From assembly GCA_965200525.1 (NCBI GenBank), contig OZ241368.1, forward strand, positions 1-64,000: 64,000 bases of DNA, given 5' to 3'. The position numbers and the translations under genes were made by a program. The notes beneath the pieces are model-generated. The model was not told where the DNA came from. It saw nothing but the letters and a program-made list of their open reading frames with translations, and ran no database searches. This DNA comes from JANNPJ01 sp965200525 (GTDB lineage: Bacteria; Actinomycetota; Actinomycetes; Actinomycetales; Kineosporiaceae). Below, piece after piece: positions 22,562 through 31,014 of this stretch. How positions within the stretch are numbered: position 1 is the stretch's first letter; each line of letters begins with the position of its first letter.

Positions 22562-24004
22562 ATGACGATGACGACTGAACCACCCTCTGCGCAGAGGGTT
22601 TCAGCTCCATCCGCACCTCGCTCGGAGGGGATGATCGTCCCGGTACGTCCCACTCGCATCCCCCACTGGTGGCGTGATGCCGTCGCTGCCCTGACCTGGG
22701 CCAGCCTGCTGATCGTGGTCGCCCTGTGGGCGGCTGACGGCCAGCTGCAGGAGTTGCGGGGTTGGGCCGGTGGCCTCAGCAGTCTCGGCCGGCTCACCGG
22801 CCTGGTCTCGGCGGACCTCCTGCTCATCCAGGTACTCCTGATGGCCCGAATCCCCATGGTCGAGCGCGTCTACGGCCAGGACGAACTGGCTCGCCGGCAC
22901 CGACTGGTGGGCTTCACCTCGTTCAATCTGATGATCGCTCACGTGGTGATGATCGAGGTCGGCTACTCACTGCAGGCCGGCACCAACCTCCTGGTGGAGT
23001 TCTGGGATCTGGTCGTGGACTACCCGGGCATGCTGTTGGCGCTGGCAGGCACCGTGCTCCTGGTCATGGTCGCCGTGACGAGCATGAAGAATGCCCGGCG
23101 CAAGTTGCGGTACGAGTCCTGGCACCTGCTGCATCTGTACGCCTACCTGGGTGTCGGGCTGGCCTTGCCTCATCAGCTGTGGACCGGCCAGGAATTCCTC
23201 AGCCACCGCTACGCCAGGGTGTACTGGTGGTCGCTGTGGATTGCCGCGCTGGGAGCCATTCTTGTCTGGCGCATCGGCGTTCCGGTCTATCGCACGCTGT
23301 CGCACAACTTGAGAGTCACTGCAGTGGTGCGAGAGAGCCCGCAGGTCGTCTCGATCTGGATGTCGGGGCGCAACCTCCAACGTCTGCCCGTGTCAGCCGG
23401 TCAGTTCTTCACCTGGCGCTTCCTGTCCGGGCCCGGTTGGACCCGCGCTCACCCCTACTCCCTGTCGGCGGCACCTACCGGTGACACCCTTCGGATCACC
23501 GTCAAGGACTTGGGCGACGGCAGCCGGGCGCTGGCAGCAGTGCGACCTGGCACCCGCGTGGCCATCGAGGGGCCGTACGGGCGGTTGCACGCCGGCGTCC
23601 GCACCCGCCGCAAGGTCACCCTCCTGGCCGGAGGCATCGGGGTCACACCGCTGCGCGCCCTGCTGGAGGAGCTGCCCCAGGGCCCCGGCGACGTGACCTT
23701 GATCTACCGGGCCCACGACGAGCACGACCTGATCTTCCGCCCGGAGCTGGAACAGTTGTGCGCCGAACGGGGAGCCGGGTTGTTCTTCGCCCTGGGGCCG
23801 CGCATTCCGGGTCGCGACTCCTGGTTGCCTGAGGCTGCCGCACACCTGTCCGACACCGAGGCCCTGCGGCGCCTGGTCCCGGACGTGGCCGACCAGGACG
23901 TGTACCTGTGCGGAGCTGACCGGTGGATGGATGCGGCCCGGGCCGCCGTCCTGGCGGCCGGCGTGCCGCAGGCACAGATCCACGAGGAGCGCTTCACCTG
24001 GTGA
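22562..24004 (+). CDS. Ferric-reductase-like transmembrane flavoprotein 2
   Basis: The 480-residue paralogue of the preceding gene has the same design: membrane domain with RRHRLVGFTSFNLMIAH and WHLLHLYAYLGVGLALPHQ, FAD motif AHPYSLSAAP, NAD(P) motif LLAGGIGVTPLRAL and VYLCGADRWMD. It carries an extra insertion (LGPRIPGRDSWLPEAAAH) before the last strand. ATG at 22562 is preferred because AGGAG lies 9 bases before it; ATG at 22541 is an alternative. Two different reductases in one operon may act as a pair or serve different acceptors. Confidence 0.9.
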   Translation: MTMTTEPPSAQRVSAPSAPRSEGMIVPVRPTRIPHWWRDAVAALTWASLLIVVALWAADGQLQELRGWAGGLSSLGRLTGLVSADLLLIQVLLMARIPMVERVYGQDELARRHRLVGFTSFNLMIAHVVMIEVGYSLQAGTNLLVEFWDLVVDYPGMLLALAGTVLLVMVAVTSMKNARRKLRYESWHLLHLYAYLGVGLALPHQLWTGQEFLSHRYARVYWWSLWIAALGAILVWRIGVPVYRTLSHNLRVTAVVRESPQVVSIWMSGRNLQRLPVSAGQFFTWRFLSGPGWTRAHPYSLSAAPTGDTLRITVKDLGDGSRALAAVRPGTRVAIEGPYGRLHAGVRTRRKVTLLAGGIGVTPLRALLEELPQGPGDVTLIYRAHDEHDLIFRPELEQLCAERGAGLFFALGPRIPGRDSWLPEAAAHLSDTEALRRLVPDVADQDVYLCGADRWMDAARAAVLAAGVPQAQIHEERFTW

Positions 24005-24134
24005 GCAGCCCATCACGCTGGTCCGACACCTGCTGGTTCATTCATCGCCATCTCAATCCCACTGCCTCATTTCCAGCGGCCGGCCCCTTCGATCGCCGTT
24101 CCATCACCCTTCGATCCCCAGAGGAGACTGACTA

Positions 24135-24662
24135 ATGCGTCGCATCGTGGTCGCCTTCATGAGCACCATCAGCGCCCTGGTGCTGCTCTTCAGCTATCAC
24201 ACCAGCCTGGCTGCCTCCAGCTCGTCCGCGAGTGCAGCCCCGGCGAGCACCGGACCGGCCGCCCCCTCCGATGACACGACGTCCGGCAGCACCGCTACCT
24301 CCACTGCCACCCCCGCCGCTTCGGCCAGTTCAGGATCGACGGCCACGGGATCCACCGCTTCGAGCTCGTCCAGTTCGACGGCGTCCTCGGGGACGTTCAC
24401 CGGGCAGGCAGCCGACACGCGCTGGGGCGTGGTGCAGGTCAAGATCACCGTCAAGAACGGCAAGATCACCCAGTCGGAGGCTGTCCAGTACCCGACGGAG
24501 AACGGGCGTGATCAGGAGATCAACGCCTACGCGGTGCCACAGCTGAACTCGGAGGTGGTCGCCAAGCAGAGCGCCACCATCGACGCCGTCTCGGGAGCGA
24601 CCGTGACCAGCGGCGGTTACCTGCAGTCGCTGCAGTCCGCTATCGACCAGGCCAACCTGTGA
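24135..24662 (+). CDS. Exported FMN-binding domain protein
   Basis: The 175-residue protein has a signal/anchor segment (residues 1-27), a 60-residue Ser/Thr/Ala linker, and a C-terminal FMN_bind domain from about residue 88. The ApbE target motif DAVSGATVTSGGY is intact, so the Thr of SGAT should carry covalent FMN. It would receive electrons from the upstream reductases at the outer membrane face. AGAGGAG precedes the ATG. Its stop overlaps the apbE GTG, which fits a dedicated substrate-enzyme pair. Confidence 0.9.
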   Translation: MRRIVVAFMSTISALVLLFSYHTSLAASSSSASAAPASTGPAAPSDDTTSGSTATSTATPAASASSGSTATGSTASSSSSSTASSGTFTGQAADTRWGVVQVKITVKNGKITQSEAVQYPTENGRDQEINAYAVPQLNSEVVAKQSATIDAVSGATVTSGGYLQSLQSAIDQANL

Positions 24663-25531
24663 CCGGCGCCGCGGCGACGATGAGTTCCCCGACCGCCATG
24701 CCCAGGTTCGAGTCAGTCACCGCGCTGGCCGAGCTGCCGCGCCGCGCGTTCGTCGAGCAGATCATGGGACTGCCGATCAGTGTGCACGTGCGGGGCCCGA
24801 AGGCCCGCAGCTCGCCAGTGCTGCACGCTGTCGCAGAGTTCTACTGCGCCCTGCGGGCGGATGACGAACGTTTCAGCACCTGGAAGGCACGCAGCGCCGT
24901 CAGCCTGATCCGTCGAGGACAGCTGCGACTGCAGGATGCCGAACCCCGGGTTCGCGAGGCGGCCGCCCTCTGTGAGCAGGCGGCGCAGCGCACGGCAGGT
25001 GCATTCTCCGCGTGGTTGCCGGGCGCTGACGGCCAGGCGTGCTTCGATCCCACCGGGCTGGTCAAGGGATGGGCCGTCGAGCAGGCCTTCGAGCTGTTGA
25101 TGGAGCGTCTGGGGCGGGCCGGTGCTCACGACGCCATGGTGTGCGCCGGCGGCGATGTCGCGGTTGCCTGCCTGCGGACCGACACCCCGGATTGGGTGAT
25201 CGGCATCGAGAACCCCCAGGACCGCAGCCAGATTTTGCTCAGCCTGGCTCTGCGGCGAGGAGCGGTCGCGACGTCTGGCACAGCTGCCCGCGGTCAGCAC
25301 ATCCTCGACCCGGCGACCGGCGAGGCCGCAAGCGGACTTCTGTCCGCGACCGTGATCGGAGCGAGCCTGACCTGGGCGGATGTCTACGCCACCGCTGCCT
25401 TCGTCCGCGGCGACCAGGCCGCGACATGGGTCAGCACAATTGGCGAACATGCCGCCGTACTGGTCGACGCGCACGGCACCGTGCACACGATCTCGCCGAC
25501 TTCCCAGCACCCAGCTGGCCTCGCCTCATGA
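24659..25531 (+). CDS. apbE: FAD:protein FMN transferase (ApbE)
   Basis: The 290-residue enzyme transfers FMN from FAD to a Thr in SGAT motifs. Family signatures are MGLPISVHVRG near the N-terminus, DERFSTW (ApbE DxxxSxx loop), FDPTGLVKGWAVEQ, CAGGDVAV and the C-terminal TWADVYATAAFVRGD with metal-binding Asp. It is somewhat shorter than typical (about 330 residues) and shows no signal peptide or lipobox, although its presumed target is exported. GTG at 24659 overlaps the stop of that target gene by four bases. Confidence 0.9.
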   Translation: MTGAAATMSSPTAMPRFESVTALAELPRRAFVEQIMGLPISVHVRGPKARSSPVLHAVAEFYCALRADDERFSTWKARSAVSLIRRGQLRLQDAEPRVREAAALCEQAAQRTAGAFSAWLPGADGQACFDPTGLVKGWAVEQAFELLMERLGRAGAHDAMVCAGGDVAVACLRTDTPDWVIGIENPQDRSQILLSLALRRGAVATSGTAARGQHILDPATGEAASGLLSATVIGASLTWADVYATAAFVRGDQAATWVSTIGEHAAVLVDAHGTVHTISPTSQHPAGLAS

Positions 25532-25544
25532 CCCGCCCGGTTCA

Positions 25545-25560
25545 ACCCGCAACTGCGGGT
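25545..25560. terminator. Short hairpin after apbE
   Basis: Seven-base perfect arms ACCCGCA and TGCGGGT are separated by two bases, 14 bases past the apbE stop. There is no long T run, as is common in high-GC genomes. It lies between convergent genes. Confidence 0.5.
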
Positions 25561-25670
25561 GTGCGGTTCGTTCGGCCCAGCGGCTCCTTCCGGCCGAACT
25601 CCCGGCCGGGGCCGACACCCGGCTCCTCCACGAGTTCAGACGTGGCGGGGCTCGTCCCCACCCTGATGAA

Positions 25671-26351
25671 CTACTCGCGATCTGTGAGGTTCTCCGGGTG
25701 TGGGGGCTGCGCGGCCTGGTGACGGCGCACCACCATGACCCCGGCCACAGCCCCGATGAGACTGACCACGACGGCCACGACCACCGCGATCACGGCCAGC
25801 CGGCTGTCCCCGGTGCTCGCCGCCTGCCCCAGGGCGGTGTAGGAGAAGGCCCGCGGCGCCGATCCGATCGCCGTGCCCAGCGCGACCTGGACGGTGCTCA
25901 GACCGACGGCGCCGAACAGGTAGGAGAAGGGCGTGTCCGGGATTCCCGGGATCAGTCGCTGCAGCGCCACGACCAGGGTGCCCCGCCGGCGGGCCAGCTC
26001 GGCCAGGGCCAGCGACCGGGGGGACGACAGTTCGATGACGGCGTCGCGGGCCAGGGTCCGCCCGATCAGGACGGCCAGGACGCCGGTCAGCGTCGCGCTG
26101 ACCAGGGTGCAGGCGAACCCCTCCCAGAGACCGAACAGGGCGCCACTGGCCGCCGACAGGAGCGGACCGGGCACGAACCCCAGGGCCAGCCCGGCCGAGA
26201 CCACCACGAACACCAGTGGTGCCAGCGGGCCGAACGGTTCGATCGCGGCCCGCAACCCGTCACGCGTGACCGGCGCCGACAGCAGCACGATCAACGCGAT
26301 CACGGCCAGGGTCACCGTCAGGCCGATGAGGCGCACCGCTGGCCTACGCAC
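25671..26351 (-). CDS. TVP38/TMEM64 (DedA-like) family membrane protein
   Basis: The 226-residue protein has five to six hydrophobic segments. The family core is visible as LALGFVPGPLLSAASGALFG (re-entrant loop with GPLLS) and LQRLIPGIPDTPFSYLFG, the R-x-x-P-x-x-P motif of TVP38/SNARE-associated proteins. These proteins are linked to phospholipid scrambling and membrane homeostasis. The start is a GTG; the exact position is moderately certain. It converges on the apbE operon. Confidence 0.88.
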   Translation of the reverse strand: MRRPAVRLIGLTVTLAVIALIVLLSAPVTRDGLRAAIEPFGPLAPLVFVVVSAGLALGFVPGPLLSAASGALFGLWEGFACTLVSATLTGVLAVLIGRTLARDAVIELSSPRSLALAELARRRGTLVVALQRLIPGIPDTPFSYLFGAVGLSTVQVALGTAIGSAPRAFSYTALGQAASTGDSRLAVIAVVVAVVVSLIGAVAGVMVVRRHQAAQPPHPENLTDRE

Positions 26352-26393
26352 TCTCGGCAGAGTAGTCGGTCGGCTGTTTGCGACCGTGATCGT

Positions 26394-27095
26394 TCAGCTC
26401 AACAGGGGCAGGCGCTCGGCGTCCGGCCCGAACGCAGCCCGCTCGCTCGGGCCCAGCGGACGGCGACCGGTTCCCACGCGGGCCCAGGTCTCGTCGTCCC
26501 AGGCGGTGATCGGGTTGGGCCGGCCGAGCAGGCCGTCCAGGGTGTGCGTCACGATGGCCAGGGCTTCCGGAGCCGGGCCGGGACGATCAAGGTGCTCGAC
26601 CAGATCGAGATGGTGTACGGCGGCCTCGACGGTGAGCGTGGTCAGCAGGTCGCCGGCGGTCAGCACGTGCCCCTGGGTGGCGACGAGCATGTGCGCCGGC
26701 GTCCTGGATGCCAGGCTCAGGACGGCCGCCCCGGTCTCGGCGTAGGTGTTCACCAGGACGTCGAGCGGCCAGGCGCCGGCCATCGTCCGCACGGCCCGCA
26801 ACTGCCGGGACTCGGGATCGGAGCCGGAGCGAAAGTCGCGCCAGTAGCTGATGGCGGTCCGATCAGGTCAACCCACTGCCGGTTCCGAGGCCAGGGCCAC
26901 CAGCGCGCGCCGGCTGTCGCCGAGCAGGTGGAAGACCAGATCCCGCACGGCCCAACCCGAACACCCGGTCGGCTGCCAGGACGCCGCCTCGTCGAGGGCA
27001 CCGGCAAACGCGATGACGTCCTGGTAGGCGATCGTCAGGGCACCCAATTCACTCGACACGACCGTCAGAACACCACGATCTGGGCCGAGCGGCAT
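26394..27095 (-). pseudogene. DinB-fold, mycothiol-dependent maleylpyruvate isomerase family gene broken by an in-frame TGA
   Basis: Both halves lie in one reading frame. The N-terminal part (LGALTIAYQDVIAFAGALD, then WQPTGCSGWAVRDLVFHLLG) is typical of the TIGR03083/MDMPI N-terminal domain with its metal-binding H; the C-terminal part has VEAAVHHLDL, the second His motif. Between them a TGA at 26868-26870 interrupts EPAVG*PDRTAISYW. A CGA-to-TGA or TGG-to-TGA change would explain it. No frameshift is present. The start is uncertain (ATG 27095 or a GTG at 27059). A sequencing error cannot be excluded. Confidence 0.75.
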
Positions 27096-27207
27096 CCGGT
27101 CCGGCCGAGCCGGATCAGGCAACCAGGAGGATCATGTGCATCAGCCGGGCGATTGGTGCCTCAATCCTCGGGGCGGTTCGGCCTCAACGGCTCCACGGAG
27201 GGTCTCG

Positions 27208-27732
27208 ATGTTCATCACGGCGATACGAGTTCCGTCGTCCGGGCCGGCGCTGGCCACCACGACGGTGCTGGGTACCGCACTGCTCGCCCTCTCGGCCTGC
27301 AGTGGGCAGTCCGCAGCTCCTTCCACGGCCGCGACCGGACCGGTGGCCACCCGATCCGCCTCCCCTACCGCACCCTCCCCCACACCAACAACTGCGGCAA
27401 CGGCCTCGGCGACGCCGGTTGCGGCGACCACACAGCCGGCCGTGAGGCCCGCCACGGCCACCCAGGTCAAGGCCCTGTTCGTGACTCTCGTCGAGAAGCA
27501 CTGCGGCCCGGCGTACATGAAGGGCACCAGTAATCCGACCAACCCGAAGACCGCCACCGTCCGGCAGGGGCCGAGCACGAAGGAATGGCTGGTCACCGAC
27601 CGGGCCGGCCACAAAATGGTGATCAACACCTCGACCCGGCACGTCTACTCGACCGACGGCCCGAAGGGTCAGCTCCCGGCCGAGTACACGTTCGGCTGCG
27701 ACGAGGACGTCTTCCAGGGCACCTGGGACTGA
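27208..27732 (+). CDS. Hypothetical lipoprotein
   Basis: The 174-residue protein has a lipobox LSAC near residue 31, a Pro/Thr/Ala-rich linker to about residue 80, and a small C-terminal domain with two cysteines (EKHCGPAYM and FGCDEDV) that may form a disulfide. GGAGG lies 6 bases before the ATG at 27208, which decides the start over an earlier in-frame ATG at 27136. No family is recognised. Confidence 0.75.
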   Translation: MFITAIRVPSSGPALATTTVLGTALLALSACSGQSAAPSTAATGPVATRSASPTAPSPTPTTAATASATPVAATTQPAVRPATATQVKALFVTLVEKHCGPAYMKGTSNPTNPKTATVRQGPSTKEWLVTDRAGHKMVINTSTRHVYSTDGPKGQLPAEYTFGCDEDVFQGTWD

Positions 27733-27821
27733 CCTCCCGCCGGCCCGAGCCGATGACTTTCCGAGCCGGTGAGCGTCACTGTAAACAAGGGAAGAGAGCC
27801 TGAGCAGGAAGGATCGAGCTC

Positions 27822-28388
27822 GTGCGGGAGATCATCGCCGAACTGTTCGTCAGTCTCGACAACTACGCCAAGGGGTCCGAATCGCCCGCGTACTTCGGAT
27901 TCGACGGGCCCGGCCTGCAGAACTGGATCAACGCCAAGGCTAGCCGGCCGTGCGTCCAACTGATGGGCCGCCGGACGTGGGAGATGTTCGCGCCCATGGT
28001 GGCCGGCGCTTCGGACGAGGCCTCGCAGCGGATGACCGACCTGCCCAAGGTCGTCGTCTCCTCCACCCTGAGCGACCTGTCCGCCTGGCCGAACTCGACC
28101 CTGCTCTCCGGTGATCTCGCCGCGGACATCGCCGAGCTCAGGCACGACGGTGACGACCCGGTCCGCACCATCGGCAGTGTGTCGCTGGTCCAGTCGTTAC
28201 TGCGCCTGGACCTGATCGACCGGCTCCGGCTCGTCGTCTTCCCGGTCGTCCTCGGCGACACCGGTCGCGAGCCGCTCTTCGCCAGCCTGCCCGACCTCCA
28301 CCTCGATCTGCTGAGTTGCGACGTGCTGGACGACCGCCTCCTGGCCCTGGACTACCGTCCCCGGGTGCACCCGGGGGCGAATTCATGA
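27822..28388 (+). CDS. Dihydrofolate reductase-like / RibD C-terminal domain protein
   Basis: The 188-residue protein has the RibD_C fold landmarks: an N-terminal strand IIAELFVSLDNYAKG, LMGRRTWEMFAP (NADPH-binding GRxTxE position), KVVVSSTL and, later, LIDRLRLVVFPVVLG. Members are NADPH-dependent reductases of pterin-like or unknown substrates, common in actinobacteria. The GTG start at 27822 is the first codon of the fold. It stands alone between a lipoprotein and an ECF sigma gene. Confidence 0.88.
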   Translation: MREIIAELFVSLDNYAKGSESPAYFGFDGPGLQNWINAKASRPCVQLMGRRTWEMFAPMVAGASDEASQRMTDLPKVVVSSTLSDLSAWPNSTLLSGDLAADIAELRHDGDDPVRTIGSVSLVQSLLRLDLIDRLRLVVFPVVLGDTGREPLFASLPDLHLDLLSCDVLDDRLLALDYRPRVHPGANS

Positions 28389-28510
28389 CCGGACCGAGCA
28401 GGTCATGCGCCAGGTGAAACCGCAGTCGGCGGTTTTCAACCTTCCGTGCCCCGAACTGCGTCTGTCCCGATAACCGGCCACCACCGCGGCCGGAACCAAG
28501 GGGGCAGCAC

Positions 28511-29041
28511 ATGAGGGACGAGGACGCCTTCGGCGAGTTCGTCACGGCCCGTTGGGCCGCGCTGGTGCGCACTGCGTTCCTGATCACCGGTGATCACGGC
28601 CGGGCCGAGGATCTGGTTCAGTCGGCCCTGGAGAAGGTGCACACGCACTGGAACCGGATCCAGAACAAGGAGGCACCCGAGGCCTACGCCCGCCGGGTGA
28701 TGATCAACCTGGCCATCAGCGGGTCGCGCCGGCGGCGCTTTCGCGAGACCAGCCTCGAGGCCGCCCCCGACGTCCAGATCCAGGACGGCGTCCAGGACCT
28801 GGCCGAGCGCGACGAGCTGTGGAAGGTGCTCCTGCAGTTGCCGCCACGGATGCGCGCGGTGCTCGTCCTGCGGTTCTTCGACGATCTGAGCGAAGCCGAG
28901 ACGGCCCGCGTCCTTGGCTGCAGCCTGGGCTCGGTCAAGAGCCAGGCCTCCCGCGGGCTGGCCCGGATGCGTGAGTTGTATGCCGCCTCCGGCTCCGTTG
29001 CGGATTCCCCCCTGGAAGCCATCGAAGGGACGACCCGATGA
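28511..29041 (+). CDS. SigE-family ECF sigma factor
   Basis: The 176-residue ECF factor has region 2 (FGEFVTARWAALVRTAFLIT, then RAEDLVQSALEKVHTHWNRI) and region 4 (LSEAETARVLGCSLGSVKSQASRGLARMRE). GGGGGCAGCAC precedes the ATG. Its stop overlaps the next gene by four bases (ATGA), so the following membrane protein is its likely partner. Confidence 0.9.
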   Translation: MRDEDAFGEFVTARWAALVRTAFLITGDHGRAEDLVQSALEKVHTHWNRIQNKEAPEAYARRVMINLAISGSRRRRFRETSLEAAPDVQIQDGVQDLAERDELWKVLLQLPPRMRAVLVLRFFDDLSEAETARVLGCSLGSVKSQASRGLARMRELYAASGSVADSPLEAIEGTTR

Positions 29042-30417
29042 GCGTCGATTTCGAGCAGCAGTTGCGCGAGAGCCTGCAGCGGCGCGGCGCGAGTCCGCAG
29101 CTGACGCATCCCGATCCATTGACGGCATTCACCCTGCGCGAGCGGCGTCATCGCCAGGTGCGGCGCACCCGGTGGGCCGCGGTCGGGCTCGGATCGGCGG
29201 CTCTGGTCGCTGCTGTCGGGGCGGCGGTGATCGCGCTGCCGGACCGCCCGACCGCGGTCGAGATCGGCCCGGCCCACAGCCGACCGGTCCCGACCATCCC
29301 GACGTGCTGCATTCCCGGATCGCTGGGTGGCGACACCGGCTGGCTGCAGGGGTTGCGCGAAGCGGTGCAGGGAATCAACGACGCGCAGTTGCCAAACGGG
29401 CAGACCTTGGACGACACGAAGACGGATATTCGCTATGCCGGCCGCCTCGATGGTGTCTCGATGGCCCTGGTGACGGTGACCACCAAGGGGCAGCGCCTCA
29501 CCCAGTGGTTCGGTGGTCCGGCGGATGCTCGGCCGGGCGACCTGACCCTGATGGCCCAGGCACCTAGTGCCTCTGCGGTTGCCCTGACCAGCAGCGATGC
29601 CGAAGGTCAGGGACACCTGGTGGTGATTGCCTCGTATTCATCACAGATCCGCATCAGCCTCGGCGTCACCTACGAGGCCGACGGCTCGGTCCGGCGAACC
29701 TTCACGACCCCGACGGTGCGCGATGGCATGGCCACGGTCAAGGTCCCCCCGCCTGCGCATCCGTCGCAGATGCGGGTGGTCGTGACCTATGACGGGCGGA
29801 CCCTGTTCGACGGCGCCCCGATCAACGGCGGTTGGCCCGAAACCCTCATCACCCGGGGCATCACCCAAGCCCTGACCGGAACCCGTGGCCTCGGGGCCAC
29901 CGAGGATGTCGCCACCCGCTGGGTGAGCGAGGCGGCTGCCGACGCCGGCGTCGATCCGCTGGCCGTGCAGTTCAGCATCCCGTGGGCCGGCACCTTTCGC
30001 GGCCAGCCCGCCGGCCTGGTGAAGTTGACCACCCCCGGTGGCGGCACCCTGTTCTACGTCGTGGACGGCAAACAGTCGTTGAGCCAGCTGCGGACCGACC
30101 TTCGCCTGGTTGTGCCGGCCCAGCACGCAGACCAGCGGCCGATAGGCTGGCGACTGCCCGCAGCCATGGCCGGGACGCCGGACGAGGTCGCCGTCCTCAC
30201 CCCGCCCGGGACGGCCCGAGCCGAGGTGGTCACCACCGGCACAACAATCGCCCTGGACCTGGACCAGGACGGCTTCGCCACGGCCGACGTGCCGCGACAG
30301 CCGTCGAGCCCGCCGGTGATCCGGGCCTACGACAGCGCCGGCACGCTTCTGGGCGAGACCCTGCTGCCACCGGGCGCCGCACTCTTCCAGCAGGCAGGTC
30401 CGGGCTCACGCTCCTGA
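29038..30417 (+). CDS. Sigma-associated single-pass membrane protein
   Basis: The 459-residue protein has a cytoplasmic N-terminal part of about 45 residues (FEQQLRESLQRRGASPQLTH; RERRHRQVRRTRW), one membrane helix (AAVGLGSAALVAAVGAAVIAL) and a large extracytoplasmic region rich in beta pattern. This is the layout of proteins encoded directly after SigE-type ECF factors. No known anti-sigma zinc motif is present. A TCCIPGS motif sits just outside the membrane. I infer that it tethers or senses for the sigma factor. Confidence 0.75.
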   Translation: MSVDFEQQLRESLQRRGASPQLTHPDPLTAFTLRERRHRQVRRTRWAAVGLGSAALVAAVGAAVIALPDRPTAVEIGPAHSRPVPTIPTCCIPGSLGGDTGWLQGLREAVQGINDAQLPNGQTLDDTKTDIRYAGRLDGVSMALVTVTTKGQRLTQWFGGPADARPGDLTLMAQAPSASAVALTSSDAEGQGHLVVIASYSSQIRISLGVTYEADGSVRRTFTTPTVRDGMATVKVPPPAHPSQMRVVVTYDGRTLFDGAPINGGWPETLITRGITQALTGTRGLGATEDVATRWVSEAAADAGVDPLAVQFSIPWAGTFRGQPAGLVKLTTPGGGTLFYVVDGKQSLSQLRTDLRLVVPAQHADQRPIGWRLPAAMAGTPDEVAVLTPPGTARAEVVTTGTTIALDLDQDGFATADVPRQPSSPPVIRAYDSAGTLLGETLLPPGAALFQQAGPGSRS

Positions 30418-30569
30418 GCCGTGAGAACCAGCTCGAGGACGGCGAGGGCGGGTTCGCGAAGGAGATGTCGAGTCGTGGACGGTACGGCCAGCAACTACGG
30501 TCATAACGCTGCGCCAGCTGAAGCAGTCGCCCCGCTGTCTCGCCGTCGCCACGCAGAAGGAGCCTCACC

Positions 30570-31004
30570 GTGTCTGTCACCATCGATCGCCAACTCGACA
30601 GCGGCAAGATCGCCCTGAAGTTCGAGATCCCCGACACAGCGCACCACGGCCCGGTCTCGGTGGTCGGCTCGTTCAACGAGTGGACGCCCGGGGCCGATCC
30701 CTTCGTGAACACCGGCGACCGTCTCGTCGCGGTCGTCGTAGTCGAACCCGAGCCCCTGGTCTTCTTCCGCTACCTCGGCTCCGACGGGGCCTGGTTCGAC
30801 GACCCCGATGCGGCCGACGGCATCCTGCATCTGGCCGAGACCGAGACCTCCTCGGAGGCAGAGGATTCCGACTTCACCGTCGCCGCCGAACCCAACCCCT
30901 CACCCGAGACGGAGTCGGCTGCCCTCCAGGAGCCTGAGGGCTCGGCATCGCCCAATGGCCGGGCTGTCGATGACGGCGAGACCGTGACCGACGTCCCGGC
31001 CTGA
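30570..31004 (+). CDS. Stand-alone CBM48/AMPK-type glycogen-binding domain protein
   Basis: The 144-residue protein is mostly one early-set beta domain: ALKFEIPDTAHHGPVSVVGSFNEWTPGADPF is the CBM48/isoamylase-N signature with the conserved GSFNEW. An acidic, Ser/Pro/Glu-rich tail of about 60 residues follows with no recognised domain. No signal peptide is seen, so it is probably cytoplasmic. AAGGAG precedes the GTG start. It may bind glycogen or recruit a partner to it. Confidence 0.82.
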   Translation: MSVTIDRQLDSGKIALKFEIPDTAHHGPVSVVGSFNEWTPGADPFVNTGDRLVAVVVVEPEPLVFFRYLGSDGAWFDDPDAADGILHLAETETSSEAEDSDFTVAAEPNPSPETESAALQEPEGSASPNGRAVDDGETVTDVPA

Positions 31005-31014
31005 TTCGAAGCGC

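Noticed and set aside
24076..24119. CCCTTCGATC direct repeats before the FMN-binding protein gene
   Set aside because: Two copies about 34 bases apart do not match a helical period and lie close to the ribosome-binding site; too weak to call an operator.
25380..27533. 717-codon plus-strand open frame crossing apbE, the DedA-like gene and the DinB remnant
   Set aside because: It is antisense to two recognisable minus-strand genes, runs out of frame through two plus-strand genes, and has no domain-like sequence.
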